In this document: in pieces, positions 42,796 through 52,527 of the stretch | Position numbering within the stretch: the first letter of the stretch is position 1 | Layout of the letters: each line of letters starts with the position of its first letter | Assembly: GCA_015061295.1 (NCBI GenBank) | Contig: SUWU01000002.1 | Span: 32,800 to 96,799 of the forward strand | Direction of reading: 5' to 3' | DNA: 64,000 nt | Origin: Lentimicrobiaceae bacterium | GTDB taxonomy: Bacteria; Bacteroidota; Bacteroidia; Bacteroidales; F082 | The notes under the pieces: generated by a model | Seen by the model: the letters and a program-made list of their open reading frames with translations, nothing else | What the model was told of the DNA's origin: nothing | The model's database searches: none | Position numbers and translations under genes: made by a program

Positions 42796-44520
42796 TTATT
42801 TAATTAATATTTTGCATGTCAACACCTCGCTGTCGGTTGATAATTTAGCGATATAAGTACCACGTTTGTTAGTCCAAGCGATTGTGTTTAAACCTGCGTT
42901 AAGTTCTACATTATTAATATCGTCTATCTTTCTTCCCATAAGGTCGAATATCTCGATATGTGCCTTGCATGCATTTGCGACCTTGACCATAAACTGTTCG
43001 TTTGAATGATAGAAATCATTTGATGAGGCTATAATATTTTCAACACTTGTAGTGTCATTCACTCTATAGTCGATGCGGCATAGCAAATGTTTTTCTAAAG
43101 TATTATTATTCTCGTCTTTATAATCTTCTTTCCATTTAAGGATCCAGAAGCCTTCTTCTTGGCAGATATAAGATGACAATCCGGAGCGTTCTTCTGTTCC
43201 TGCTATCAATTGGTGAGGTTCTTCCATTATAAATTCGCCTGTTTCTGTTTTAAATGTGATATAAAGAACATCGACATCACCGTAGCCAGCGTTTTGTCTC
43301 ATATAGAACAAAGCGGCTTCGCCTTCATTGCCAGGCTGTATCGAGTTATATCCGAAGCTTGTCTCTTCAAAATCAGCTATCATGATGCCTTCGTCACCGT
43401 AGAGAAGTTCACCTTCCTTCGACACTTTCTGCATCACCATTCTTTGCCAACTCTGACCATCGCTAGTCTCTCTCCAGAATGCGAGGAATCCATCGCCAGC
43501 AGGGTCTGCCATGACCTTACAATTGAAATTTCTAAACCCGCTGTAGTTTAATTTCACGTCGTCATTATCTGATGCTCCACTGAAGCCTATTTCTCCGTCT
43601 TTGGTAACGTATGACATATACGCTGTTTCAATATTTGTCATGCTTCTATCGTCGTTCCAACCCAAAATCACGCCGCCATCGCCCGAAGGCTTCACGTCTA
43701 AGATTGTCCATAACGGGATACTACCCCAGCCACCGCGATAGATACGGGTGTCTTCGCTCCATACAGATGTGCCATCGAAATCCATCTTGCGGGCATATAA
43801 GTCCTGAGCACCGCCTTTAGCATAAACAAGAATAAATTGATTCATGCCAGCATCGACCAAATAAGGATATTGGTAAGTGACTGTCTCCGAGTTCAATCCC
43901 ACTTCTGTTGGATTCCATTGACACTCGCCTTCAGCAGAGATACGTTGAAGGTCTATAGCCATGAGCTGTCCATAAGAACGCATCCATGCGAATACGATGC
44001 TGCCGTCAGAAAGTTCCACCATTTTCATGGCAGCGACCAAGTCTCTTCCGTTACCAAGCAAAACACCGTCTTCTCCCCAGAGCATTTCGCCTTCTGGAGA
44101 AATCTTATAGGCATAAGCTCCCATAAGGTCTTCATATTCATGAGCACGTGCATCAAAAACCACAACAATAATGTTGCCTTCTTTGTCGAGATAGAGATAA
44201 TCATTAACAACACAATAGGAACGATTTGGATAATCGGAAATCAACAGACCTAAGTCACCGAATTTCCTTACGCCATTCTTATCTATCGCCTGAAGACGAT
44301 ACTCGTAAACGACATTATCAGTGTCATACTCATCTTCAGCTTCCTTTAAGTTAGGACAATAACCAAGGAAATAAGTAGTTCCGTCTTTTCCGACAACGGT
44401 TTCATTGTCGTAGATAGAAGTTCCTTCTGTCACAATAGGAATACCTTGATTTTCAACCCACTGTCCATATACACTAAACATACCGAGAAATAAAAACAGT
44501 GTAACGATTAATTTTTTCAT
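42796..44520 (-). CDS. T9SS cargo protein, paralogue of the next gene's N-terminal half
   Basis: Predicted secreted protein of 574 residues: signal peptide 1-19 (FLGMFSVYG), a repetitive beta-rich body and a C-terminal sorting-type domain (AHIEIFDLMGRKIDDINNVELN to LTCKILIK). The body carries the pattern ISPEGEMLWGEDG and a block SVWSEDTRIYRGGWGSIPLW that is nearly identical to one at the same residue position in the 1037-aa neighbour. The two are therefore paralogues, probably from tandem duplication. The repeated W-G-D/E-DG units suggest a beta-propeller. I do not recognise a function. Confidence 0.82.
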   Translation of the reverse strand: MKKLIVTLFLFLGMFSVYGQWVENQGIPIVTEGTSIYDNETVVGKDGTTYFLGYCPNLKEAEDEYDTDNVVYEYRLQAIDKNGVRKFGDLGLLISDYPNRSYCVVNDYLYLDKEGNIIVVVFDARAHEYEDLMGAYAYKISPEGEMLWGEDGVLLGNGRDLVAAMKMVELSDGSIVFAWMRSYGQLMAIDLQRISAEGECQWNPTEVGLNSETVTYQYPYLVDAGMNQFILVYAKGGAQDLYARKMDFDGTSVWSEDTRIYRGGWGSIPLWTILDVKPSGDGGVILGWNDDRSMTNIETAYMSYVTKDGEIGFSGASDNDDVKLNYSGFRNFNCKVMADPAGDGFLAFWRETSDGQSWQRMVMQKVSKEGELLYGDEGIMIADFEETSFGYNSIQPGNEGEAALFYMRQNAGYGDVDVLYITFKTETGEFIMEEPHQLIAGTEERSGLSSYICQEEGFWILKWKEDYKDENNNTLEKHLLCRIDYRVNDTTSVENIIASSNDFYHSNEQFMVKVANACKAHIEIFDLMGRKIDDINNVELNAGLNTIAWTNKRGTYIAKLSTDSEVLTCKILIK

Positions 44521-44531
44521 ATGAATAAAAT

Positions 44532-47500
44532 TTATTTGATTAGTTTAAAAGTTTTATTTGATTCTGATGTCATGACATTGACGAGATATATTCCCTTACT
44601 GAAATCTGCCATGTTAATAATGTTGACATTGACAGCTTTAATAACGCATCTACCAGACATATCGTAGATTGACACTTTGAAATCACGGCTTTCGTCGATA
44701 ATGATACAATCGTTGATATATGTTATTTTTATCTCATCATTGCTGATTTCATCTATATTTTCTCCTTCTTCAACTTCAAGGAAAACACGCCAACCAAAGT
44801 CTTTGACCTCCATATTCTGAGTGAGAAGATTGCCTTCATCTGAATAAATTTTCACATGACCACGTGGCGATGTTATTCCGTCGCCCCAGACATCAGTAAC
44901 TTCAAAGCAATATATTTCTCCTTGATCAAGGCTTAATTCAAACTCCAATTCCTTAGCTTCGCCATTGACAAAGCCTTCAAATTCCTCCACTACATTTCCA
45001 TCTTTATCTTTAAGCATAAAGCGGTTGTCGTCAGCGTAACTATCAGATTTTATCTTTATCTTGACATTATCTGTAACGAGTGTCGGTTTGTTGAACGAGC
45101 CTTTTATCTTATTGCCTTCATATTCCTCTCCGTTGATAGAAGCGAGTGCCACCGACCATTCATTTTCTTCTATTTGTGTCGTTGTCCAATCGACAGGAAT
45201 AGCGATTTGTTTCATTGACAAAGCAGGAACTTCACCTGTCCACTCCACTTCTTCTGTAAGACCATTAAGTTCCACATCGAAGGTTGCTTCCGTTATTATC
45301 TCCGTCGATTTATTTTCGAGATATAATTCCACGAAGGAATAGAAGTAGTTTTTATTAATTGGTATTTTAGGTTCTGATATTTCAGCGTTGACAGGTAAAT
45401 AAAACTCAGGATGCGTGAGTTTCTTTCCTGTCACGTTGAGGATATTCGACTCTGTTTCGGAGACGAAAGCTATTATTTCCAATTGTTCTGGCACTACTAC
45501 AACGCCATTATAGTCGGAAGGCAAAGCATATTTATATGACTTACTGAAGAAGTCGCCTTTAGCGTGTTCTGTTATTTCATCGCCTAATGCGTCTGACAAA
45601 TAATCACGCAACACATGTTGGTGCATATATTCGTCACCGACACCGCTGCCAGCCTGATAACCTTGTATGTTGTTCTGAAGGAGAGCTACCGACAACATAG
45701 GCGCGTCTGATGGTGAGTGATCTGTCCAATAACCTTCGATATTAACAGTCAGTTCTTCGAAGAAATCGTCGTATTCACAATTTATCCACAGGTTCACAGG
45801 TGCTATCTCTGTATTTGTCTCTTTCGCTATCATCACCCACGAAGATCTTCCTACTACGATGTTATCATAATATTCTCTACGATTCACCATTCCTGAAGGA
45901 TAGCTGTTAGCCTCGTAGAAATCATGTATCGTGACACCATCTTCGGCGCGGAGGTCAGGTTGATCGGGTGAAGGCTCAGAGAAATGTCCTGCATGAATAG
46001 CGATGATAAAGACTTCGTCATCTTTAGCCAATTGTATCTGCTTTGCCATAGCATGACCATCGGGACAATTGCCACATTTTATTCCGGTAAATTCCTCTAT
46101 AAGTATCTTTTTATTTTCAGCGATAGTACTTACATTATGACTATCAAATCCTACCGTACCATTTTTGGATATACGTTGCATATAAAGACGGCGTGGCAAC
46201 TCTGTAACATCTACATTAGTGTTATCGGCAGGCAAGATACGATAATCTTCCCACATTGTTATCCAATATTCATCGTTGACAATCTTACTGATTTTAAGAT
46301 TTGCCCTATTACCTGTGGATGGTGAGAATGCTATAGGCTCATCAAAAATGAGAGAGCCGTCTTCCTTATCTACCTTCATAAAGAAATTCGTTACATTATC
46401 ACTACCGTAAGTCTTGTCATTTCTCATAAAGAATATAGCTATATTACCTTCTCCATCGTCAGTAATACTTTCGTATCCTAAATTAGTCTCAGAATAAGGA
46501 TATACCTCTACACCTTCTATATCCCAGAGCAGTTCTCCTTGCATCGACATTTTCTGCAACACCATTCTACTATAACCCTGTCCTAACGATGTCTCTCTAC
46601 GAAGTACATATACATACCGATTTTCTTTATCATAATATATTGAAGGAGAGAAGCTACGCAATGTATCGGTATATCCTACTGTCTCACCACCTTCGCCCGA
46701 TACGAAGCCATGACTACCATCGTTCAAAATATGAGCTAAATATGTCCTTTCATAGTTAGTTCCAAGACGGTCGTCATACCAACCTACGAACACGCCTCCT
46801 TCTTCATCCGACTGAACTTTTAGGAATGTCCAGATCGGGATAGAACCAAAGCCGTTTCTATAAATACGTGTATCTTCACTCCACACTTCAGTACCATCGA
46901 AGTCAAGTTTTTTGGCATGTAACTCCTGTCCAGAACCTTTGGCATACACCATAATGACTTGGTTATTGCCAGCGTTGACAAGATAAGGGAATGTCATAGG
47001 TGTGATGCCATCACCTAATATTATCGGCTCATTCCATAACATCTCACCATCTTCTGAGACACGTTCCAAATGTATGGTACCTATCTCATAATCATTATTC
47101 CATGTATGTTCAACCCATGCAATATAATAAGAGCCGTCTTCGATTTGTACCATCGAGAGACAGCCCTGTGTTGTTTCCGAATATCCACCTCTGTTGAGAT
47201 CTATGCCATCATCTCCCCAAAGCATCTCGCCATCTGGAGATATTTTATACAAACGATAATTTTCATTTACATTGGTATCCATGCCGTCGTTTACAGCATT
47301 ATCAAGAGTCTGATAAACGACAATAGTGTTATCGTCCCTATCTAAAAGCGTCAGTTGTTTAGCAGTAGTATATAGCTTCGATTCGAGCTCATCGACAAGC
47401 ATCGCACCCTCGTCAAGGTTACATTGTCCTTTTTCATTATGTACATTAAAGTAAGTAGCTATGCCTCCATTTTCACCAGGACCATTCCATGCAGTTAGCA

Positions 47501-47645
47501 CTGTCCCATCAGAAATTACATTGAACTCCCAGTCATAAACAATAGTTTCTGGCGATAATACATCTACATCATTATTCTGAGCCCTGGAAAGAGGTATTAA
47601 ACCAACGATGAATAAACCAACGATAAGATAAAACTTCTTAGACAT
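44532..47645 (-). CDS. T9SS cargo protein with propeller-like half and Omp28/thioredoxin-like domain
   Basis: Predicted secreted protein of 1037 residues. Signal peptide 1-22 (LFIVGLIPLSRAQ). Residues about 25-500 are beta-rich repeats (ISPDGEMLWGDDG, VWSEDTRIYRNGFGSIPIW) shared with the 574-aa neighbour. Residues about 505-760 resemble the Omp28 family of outer-membrane/surface proteins: KILIEEFTGIKCGNCPDGH, with a CGNC redox-type pair (524-527), then IHAGHFS and NSYPSGMVNRREY. A beta-sandwich region (about 800-950) and a terminal sorting-type domain (DFKVSIYDMSGRCVIKAVN to SNKTFKLIK) follow. The CxxC suggests thiol chemistry or a structural disulphide. First gene of the three-gene group. 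Confidence 0.85.
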   Translation of the reverse strand: MSKKFYLIVGLFIVGLIPLSRAQNNDVDVLSPETIVYDWEFNVISDGTVLTAWNGPGENGGIATYFNVHNEKGQCNLDEGAMLVDELESKLYTTAKQLTLLDRDDNTIVVYQTLDNAVNDGMDTNVNENYRLYKISPDGEMLWGDDGIDLNRGGYSETTQGCLSMVQIEDGSYYIAWVEHTWNNDYEIGTIHLERVSEDGEMLWNEPIILGDGITPMTFPYLVNAGNNQVIMVYAKGSGQELHAKKLDFDGTEVWSEDTRIYRNGFGSIPIWTFLKVQSDEEGGVFVGWYDDRLGTNYERTYLAHILNDGSHGFVSGEGGETVGYTDTLRSFSPSIYYDKENRYVYVLRRETSLGQGYSRMVLQKMSMQGELLWDIEGVEVYPYSETNLGYESITDDGEGNIAIFFMRNDKTYGSDNVTNFFMKVDKEDGSLIFDEPIAFSPSTGNRANLKISKIVNDEYWITMWEDYRILPADNTNVDVTELPRRLYMQRISKNGTVGFDSHNVSTIAENKKILIEEFTGIKCGNCPDGHAMAKQIQLAKDDEVFIIAIHAGHFSEPSPDQPDLRAEDGVTIHDFYEANSYPSGMVNRREYYDNIVVGRSSWVMIAKETNTEIAPVNLWINCEYDDFFEELTVNIEGYWTDHSPSDAPMLSVALLQNNIQGYQAGSGVGDEYMHQHVLRDYLSDALGDEITEHAKGDFFSKSYKYALPSDYNGVVVVPEQLEIIAFVSETESNILNVTGKKLTHPEFYLPVNAEISEPKIPINKNYFYSFVELYLENKSTEIITEATFDVELNGLTEEVEWTGEVPALSMKQIAIPVDWTTTQIEENEWSVALASINGEEYEGNKIKGSFNKPTLVTDNVKIKIKSDSYADDNRFMLKDKDGNVVEEFEGFVNGEAKELEFELSLDQGEIYCFEVTDVWGDGITSPRGHVKIYSDEGNLLTQNMEVKDFGWRVFLEVEEGENIDEISNDEIKITYINDCIIIDESRDFKVSIYDMSGRCVIKAVNVNIINMADFSKGIYLVNVMTSESNKTFKLIK

Positions 47646-47750
47646 AACATTATATTATTAACATTACGACTTCAAAGTTCTCGACTTATTTTTCTCTAAT
47701 AATTATTTTTTAATCGAAAAAGAAAAAAAAAAACCTCAACCAACATATTT

Positions 47751-48401
47751 TCAACATGATGCACACATTGCCTCTACCATATTATAAGCATCTTCATAGA
47801 TGTCTTTCAGTGTGGCATCAAGCATAAAACATGGTGTAGTAAAAATCTTATTCTTTATGTCAGCAACATACTCCCCGTTTGCCGTTGCCTTGTGATGTGC
47901 TCCCATTTCGAGGATGTCTTTTGCGGGACCACAATTATTGTCACCCAATGTTATCGTTATATCTTTTAACACATTAGCCAACATAACAGGAGCTATACAC
48001 ATAGCGGCTATAGGTTTATTCTGCTGATGTATGGCGATGATAGCGTCTCTTACTTCAGGTAACACTGTCATCTTCATGCCATTAATGAAATATGTAAAGA
48101 GATTATTGGCAATGCCGGCGCCACCAGGAATAGCGAGTCCGTCAAAGTCATCAGCGTTAAAATCTGCCAACGGCAATATCTCACCACGAACGATACGAGC
48201 AGACTCTACTAACATATTACGTCTCTCTTCTGTGACTTCTCCCGTAAGATGGTTAACAACTTGATACTGATCCCTGTCTGGAGCAAAACATTGGTATTTG
48301 ATATTATGTTGATCTAAAGCCAACAACAGTGTCACTGTCTCATTGATTTCGGAACCGTCTTTGGTACCGCAACCACCTAATATTACTGCTATATTTCTCA
48401 T
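47751..48401 (-). CDS. elbB: ElbB-type glyoxalase (DJ-1/PfpI family)
   Basis: Member of the DJ-1/PfpI superfamily, ElbB branch (isoprenoid-biosynthesis-linked glyoxalase). The start RNIAVILGGCGTKDGSEINE and the FAPDRDQYQVVNHLTGE segment are diagnostic. The nucleophile elbow is AAMCIAPVML, with the catalytic Cys, and the glutamate/gating region is IPGGAGIANNL. 216 residues, complete. Physiological substrate uncertain. The start overlaps the cvpA stop by four bases, ending the mlaE-mlaF-cvpA-elbB operon. Confidence 0.93.
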   Translation of the reverse strand: MRNIAVILGGCGTKDGSEINETVTLLLALDQHNIKYQCFAPDRDQYQVVNHLTGEVTEERRNMLVESARIVRGEILPLADFNADDFDGLAIPGGAGIANNLFTYFINGMKMTVLPEVRDAIIAIHQQNKPIAAMCIAPVMLANVLKDITITLGDNNCGPAKDILEMGAHHKATANGEYVADIKNKIFTTPCFMLDATLKDIYEDAYNMVEAMCASC

Positions 48402-48943
48402 ATTATGTTACAATCTTCAAATTTTACGATATTATCAGCCACAACACTCTTCTTCATAGAGTCTTTCACCACCTCATGATTTTGGTACAAGACGTTAGCG
48501 ATATTTTCTATGTAAGGATAGAGGAATGACGACTTCTTGACATTAGAGCCTATTAGATTCGTCAGTCCGAATATATTCATTATTAATATTATCACACTTA
48601 ATATCAAGCCGCCTTTTAATATTCCGAAGAGGAAGCCACCTATTTTATCGAAGAAACCGAGATATATAGCCGATACGAAATCGCTCACCAATCTACCTAA
48701 GAAACGTGTCAAGACTACGAATATCACGAATGTGATGACAAATGCTATTATTGTCAGATAATCTAATGCAGCATCTACAAAGCCAGCGAGCCACGATGCG
48801 ACCCAGTCGGAGAAATACATGGCGCCAAAAATACCGACGATGAACGATGCCAAATAAAAAGCCTCTATGATAAGACCTTTTCTCAATCCTGATATAGCGA
48901 ATAATATCAAGATTATTCCGATAATTAAATCTAAAACATTCAT
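48398..48943 (-). CDS. CvpA family membrane protein
   Basis: Inner-membrane protein with four predicted helices, of the CvpA (colicin V production) family. The N-terminus MNVLDLIIGIILILFAISGLRKGLI is typical, with ILKGGLILSVIILIMN later. 181 residues. In other bacteria CvpA is linked to envelope homeostasis and bile-salt resistance, which suits its position beside the MlaEF-like lipid transporter. Six bases downstream of the ATPase gene. Confidence 0.9.
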   Translation of the reverse strand: MNVLDLIIGIILILFAISGLRKGLIIEAFYLASFIVGIFGAMYFSDWVASWLAGFVDAALDYLTIIAFVITFVIFVVLTRFLGRLVSDFVSAIYLGFFDKIGGFLFGILKGGLILSVIILIMNIFGLTNLIGSNVKKSSFLYPYIENIANVLYQNHEVVKDSMKKSVVADNIVKFEDCNII

Positions 48944-48949
48944 AATACC

Positions 48950-49699
48950 TTATTTTGTTATTATTCTTTTTGTTAATTCTGTAGAGAACAAGAAATTGTT
49001 GAGCTCTTTGTTATCGGAACTTATCACCGATTTATTGTCACCCGACCACCACAATTTACCCTTGTGAATGAAATTTATCGTCTGTCCTATTTTTATCACC
49101 GAGTTAATGTCGTGAGTATTTATGATAGTGGTGATGTTGTATTCTTGAGTTATCTCGCTGATGAGGTCATCGATGAGTTCTGATGTTATTGGGTCGAGGC
49201 CTGAGTTTGGCTCATCGCAGAAGAGATACTTAGGGCTGTTGGATATTGCGCGAGCTATAGCCACACGCTTCATCATTCCTCCGCTGAGTTCCGATGTCAT
49301 CAAGTTATTCACGCCATCGAGGTTTACTCTTTTCAAGCAGAAATTCACTCTCTCCAATTTCTCCTCATACGACATATCGGTAAACATGTTAAGAGGGAAC
49401 ATCACATTCTGTTCCACGTTCATAGAGTCGAAGAGAGCTCCTCCTTGGAAGAGCACGCCCATCTCCTTACGTATGTCGTTTTTATATTTCTCTTTCACGT
49501 TAGAGAACGATCTATTATCGAATGTCACCATGCCGTGGTCTGGTTCAAAGAGCCCGATACATATCTTCATCAGCACCGTCTTGCCTGAGCCGCTCTGTCC
49601 GATAATGAGGTTTGTCTTGCCTCTTTCAAAGGTCGCGTTAATATCATCCAAGACGAGATGATCCCCAAATCTCTTAGTTATATTCTTAACCTCTATCAT
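48950..49699 (-). CDS. mlaF: MlaF-like ABC transporter ATP-binding protein
   Basis: ATPase of an MCE-type lipid transporter. Walker A GQSGSGKTV, Q-loop near VLFQGGALFDSMNV (the FQ-GALFDS stretch is typical of MlaF), signature ELSGGMMKRVAIARA, Walker B YLFCDEPNSGLDP and H-loop NTHD. 249 residues. The start overlaps the mlaE stop (ATGA). The substrate-binding MlaD protein is not encoded next to it, so substrate and direction of transport (phospholipid between membranes) are inferred. Confidence 0.93.
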   Translation of the reverse strand: MIEVKNITKRFGDHLVLDDINATFERGKTNLIIGQSGSGKTVLMKICIGLFEPDHGMVTFDNRSFSNVKEKYKNDIRKEMGVLFQGGALFDSMNVEQNVMFPLNMFTDMSYEEKLERVNFCLKRVNLDGVNNLMTSELSGGMMKRVAIARAISNSPKYLFCDEPNSGLDPITSELIDDLISEITQEYNITTIINTHDINSVIKIGQTINFIHKGKLWWSGDNKSVISSDNKELNNFLFSTELTKRIITK

Positions 49700-50430
49700 A
49701 TCAAAAGCATCTGTGTTAGAATCAAATCTGAGACTATGATAGCGATGCTGCTCATCACCACGCCTCGAGTGCTAGCCTTGCCCACTTCAACGGAGCCGCC
49801 TTTGACAGTGTAACCGACGAAACTCGATATTGACGTTATCATGAAAGCAAAAACCACTGTCTTTATCATGGCAAATGTTATAGTATAAGGTTCAAACCAT
49901 GCACGTAGTCCTACAACATAATTAGTCGGGGTGATAACACCTGTGAGAACACAAGCCAGCCATCCGCCGAGAATACCTACCACTATACTGAATATTATCA
50001 ACACCGGAATGAATAAAAGGCATGAGATAATCTTAGGAAGTATGAGATAGTTTGCTGGATTGATACCCATGACTTTAAGAGCATCGATCTGCTGAGTGAC
50101 ACGCATCGTCCCTATCTCGGAGGCTATCTGAGAGCCTAACTTACCTGCGAGAATAAGACTTATCATGGTAGGAGAAAACTCTAATATTATCATCTGTCGT
50201 GCAGAGAAGCCAACGAGTTTCTCTGGCAAAAGAGGGTTGTCGGTATTGTATGCAACCAATATTGTAGCTACGGCACCAACGAAAACCGATAAGATAAGGA
50301 CAATGCCGATGGATGTATATCCGAGATTATAAAACTCATGAAGAAGCCTCTTTCGAAATATGAGAGCCTTGTCAGGTTTGCGAAAAACCTGCGACATCAG
50401 AATAAGATAATCTCCTAATTTCTTCAGCAT
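49696..50430 (-). CDS. mlaE: MlaE-like ABC transporter permease
   Basis: Permease of the MlaE family (244 residues, about five to six hydrophobic segments). The conserved cytoplasmic loop LAGKLGSQIASEIGTMRVTQQIDALKVMGINPANYLILP is clear, as is GYTVKGGSVEVGKAST. First gene of mlaE-mlaF-cvpA-elbB and divergent from ftsX. The 13-base element TGTAATTTTACGG lies 20 bases upstream. Confidence 0.95.
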   Translation of the reverse strand: MLKKLGDYLILMSQVFRKPDKALIFRKRLLHEFYNLGYTSIGIVLILSVFVGAVATILVAYNTDNPLLPEKLVGFSARQMIILEFSPTMISLILAGKLGSQIASEIGTMRVTQQIDALKVMGINPANYLILPKIISCLLFIPVLIIFSIVVGILGGWLACVLTGVITPTNYVVGLRAWFEPYTITFAMIKTVVFAFMITSISSFVGYTVKGGSVEVGKASTRGVVMSSIAIIVSDLILTQMLLI

Positions 50431-50450
50431 AAGAAATGTCCTTTTTTAAA

Positions 50451-50463
50451 CCGTAAAATTACA
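50451..50463 (-). promoter_or_regulatory. Shared 13-mer upstream of mlaE (promoter-like)
   Basis: TGTAATTTTACGG on the minus strand, identical to the element upstream of dnaX (9900-9912) and at almost the same distance from the start codon (20 versus 22 bases). Confidence 0.5.
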
Positions 50464-50519
50464 TTTTTTTTAATTACAAAACATAGCCACAATAAAATTT
50501 TACGTTTGAAAAAAATAAT

Positions 50520-50527
50520 TATCTTTG
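50520..50527 (+). promoter_or_regulatory. Predicted -7 element for ftsX-DUF3098-uppP-truB
   Basis: TATCTTTG matches TAnnTTTG, 18 bases before the ATG at 50546. It overlaps the TTG that begins the longer ORF in the track, which argues for the ATG. Confidence 0.6.
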
Positions 50528-50545
50528 CAAGGAAATAATATATCG

Positions 50546-51427
50546 ATGTATTCCGAAAATAAATCAACAAAGAGAAGGTTTGTAGGCTCGTATTTCGTGT
50601 CGCTGCTGAGTATCACGTTAGTGCTCTTCGTATTGGGAATGTACGCTTTCTCTGTTGTATATACCGACAGACTATTAAATCATCTGAGAGAAAACATCGG
50701 CTTTGAGATAGTGATAAAGAACAATGTCAAAGAAGCATCGATAGAAGCTCTGAGAGATGAGTTGAAGAAAAAAGATTATGTTAAATCTGCAGAGTATATC
50801 AGCAAGGAAGAAGCCACAAAACGTTTGGAGAAAGACCTTGGTGAGAATTTTATGCAGTGGCTTGGCGATGTAGAAAATCCGTTGCTACCTTCAATAGATG
50901 TGCGACTCGTATCTAACTATGCCAACAGCGACAGCATGGCGATGGTAGAAAAATGGGTGAAATCAAAAACCATAGTGAAAGAGATATTATACCAGAAATC
51001 ATTATCCGACACCATCAACAGAAACATTGACAAAGTCAAGACAATATTGTTTTTTGTGAGTGTGATACTACTAATCGTGGCTTCAACTTTGATAAGTCAC
51101 ACAGTACGACTCTCAATATATTCCAAACGTTTTACGGTAAGAAGTATGCAGTTGGTAGGTGCCACCGAGCCTTTTATCATAAAACCGTTTCTCAAGACTT
51201 TCATGTCGCAAGGCGTAATAGCTGCGATATTTTCTTTGATATTAATCACTTTGACATTGGTGGCAATGAACGACTTCATGCCAGAGATAAGCATCTTCAA
51301 TGGATATAGATATATTATAGCGATATATGCAGGTGTCATTGTCTTAAGCATGATACTTACTATGTTATCTACCATTGTGGCAATGAGAAAATATCTTAAT
51401 GCCGATGTCGATAAGTTTTATATGTAA
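50546..51427 (+). CDS. ftsX: Cell division protein FtsX
   Basis: Permease-like subunit of the FtsEX complex, which activates peptidoglycan hydrolases at the division site. A first membrane helix (about 15-38) is followed by an extracytoplasmic domain of about 130 residues (KKDYVKSAEYISKEEATKRLEKDLGENFMQWLGDVENPLLPSIDV) and three more helices. The start at 50546 (MYSENKSTKRR, 293 aa) is preferred over the TTG in the ORF track. ftsE is not adjacent. It heads a plus-strand operon. Confidence 0.93.
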   Translation: MYSENKSTKRRFVGSYFVSLLSITLVLFVLGMYAFSVVYTDRLLNHLRENIGFEIVIKNNVKEASIEALRDELKKKDYVKSAEYISKEEATKRLEKDLGENFMQWLGDVENPLLPSIDVRLVSNYANSDSMAMVEKWVKSKTIVKEILYQKSLSDTINRNIDKVKTILFFVSVILLIVASTLISHTVRLSIYSKRFTVRSMQLVGATEPFIIKPFLKTFMSQGVIAAIFSLILITLTLVAMNDFMPEISIFNGYRYIIAIYAGVIVLSMILTMLSTIVAMRKYLNADVDKFYM

Positions 51428-51444
51428 CAATAAAATATCTAAAT

Positions 51445-51717
51445 ATGAGCAAGTTAGAAAATAAGAACAAAAACTCCAAAATCGAACAAGAAGATAAAGT
51501 GATGCCTTTTGGTCGTGACAATTATCTATGGGTGATAATAGGATTAATATTTCTTCTCGTTGGATTTCTCCTGATGATAGGCGGCGGTTCCGACAATCCT
51601 GATGTATTCAACGAGGCTATATTTAGCTTCCGCAGAATCACATTGGCACCAATACTCGTGTTGGTGGGTTTTGGTATAGAGTTTTATGCAATAATGAAAA
51701 AACCTAAAAACAAATAA
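51445..51717 (+). CDS. DUF3098 small membrane protein
   Basis: A 90-residue protein with a polar Lys/Asn-rich N-terminus and two membrane helices ([22 protein letters not shown] and [20 protein letters not shown]). It fits the DUF3098 family that sits between ftsX and uppP in Bacteroidota. Function unknown. Gaps of 17 and 5 bases to its neighbours support one operon. Confidence 0.85.
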   Translation: MSKLENKNKNSKIEQEDKVMPFGRDNYLWVIIGLIFLLVGFLLMIGGGSDNPDVFNEAIFSFRRITLAPILVLVGFGIEFYAIMKKPKNK

Positions 51718-51722
51718 GATTT

Positions 51723-52526
51723 ATGAATTGGTTAGAAGCCTTATTATTAGGGATCCTTCAAGGATTAACAGAGTTCCTGCCTGTCAGCAGTAGCGGACAT
51801 TTAACTATAGGTCAAGAGTTGTTAAACTTAAACACATCAGCTGCCGACAATCTATTATTCACCGTGACAGTTCACGCAGCTACCGTTCTGAGTACTATAG
51901 TTATCTTATGGAAAGAGATAGAAGTCTTGTTTAAAGGCACTTTCTTTACGACAAAATGGAATGACGAGAAGACTTATGTAGCGAAGATTTTACTCTCATG
52001 TATCCCTGTGATGATAGTAGGTCTGTTCTTTAAAGATTATGTAGAAACTATTTTTGGTAGCGGCTTGTTGATAGTTGGATGTTGTCTCCTGATGACAGCA
52101 CTTTTATTGACATTTGCATATTATGCCAAGCCACGTCAGAAAGAAACTATCTCATATAAAGACGCTTTCATCATTGGATTAGGACAAGCTATCGCTGTGT
52201 TGCCAGGACTCTCACGCTCTGGAACCACCATAGCAACGGGACTTATCTTAGGAAATAAAAAAGAAAGCATAGCACAGTTCTCATTCCTCATGGTCTTGAT
52301 ACCTATCTTAGGTGAGACATTCTTGAATGTCATCGACATCATCAAAGAACCTGCATTGTTGGGAGGAATAGGTTTCATGCCTTTATTCGTAGGATTCCTC
52401 GGAGCTTTCATCTCAGGCTGCATAGCTTGTAAGTTCATGATCAATTTAGTTAAAAAGGGTAAACTCATTTATTTTGCTATCTACTGCGCCATCGTCGGTA
52501 TCGCTACTATAATATTCGCACTATAA
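51723..52526 (+). CDS. uppP: Undecaprenyl-diphosphatase UppP (BacA)
   Basis: Inner-membrane phosphatase that recycles undecaprenyl pyrophosphate, the lipid carrier for peptidoglycan and polysaccharide, and gives bacitracin tolerance. Signature motifs are [16 protein letters not shown] near the N-terminus and [18 protein letters not shown] in the middle. About eight helices, 267 residues, complete. truB starts one base after its stop. Confidence 0.97.
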   Translation: MNWLEALLLGILQGLTEFLPVSSSGHLTIGQELLNLNTSAADNLLFTVTVHAATVLSTIVILWKEIEVLFKGTFFTTKWNDEKTYVAKILLSCIPVMIVGLFFKDYVETIFGSGLLIVGCCLLMTALLLTFAYYAKPRQKETISYKDAFIIGLGQAIAVLPGLSRSGTTIATGLILGNKKESIAQFSFLMVLIPILGETFLNVIDIIKEPALLGGIGFMPLFVGFLGAFISGCIACKFMINLVKKGKLIYFAIYCAIVGIATIIFAL

Positions 52527-52527
52527 T

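Noticed and set aside
47700-47735. T-run on the minus strand after elbB as a terminator
   Set aside because: A long T-tract is present, but I could not find a convincing stem just before it.
50525-50545. TTG start of FtsX in the ORF track
   Set aside because: Overlaps the predicted -7 element TATCTTTG; the ATG at 50546 is a better start.
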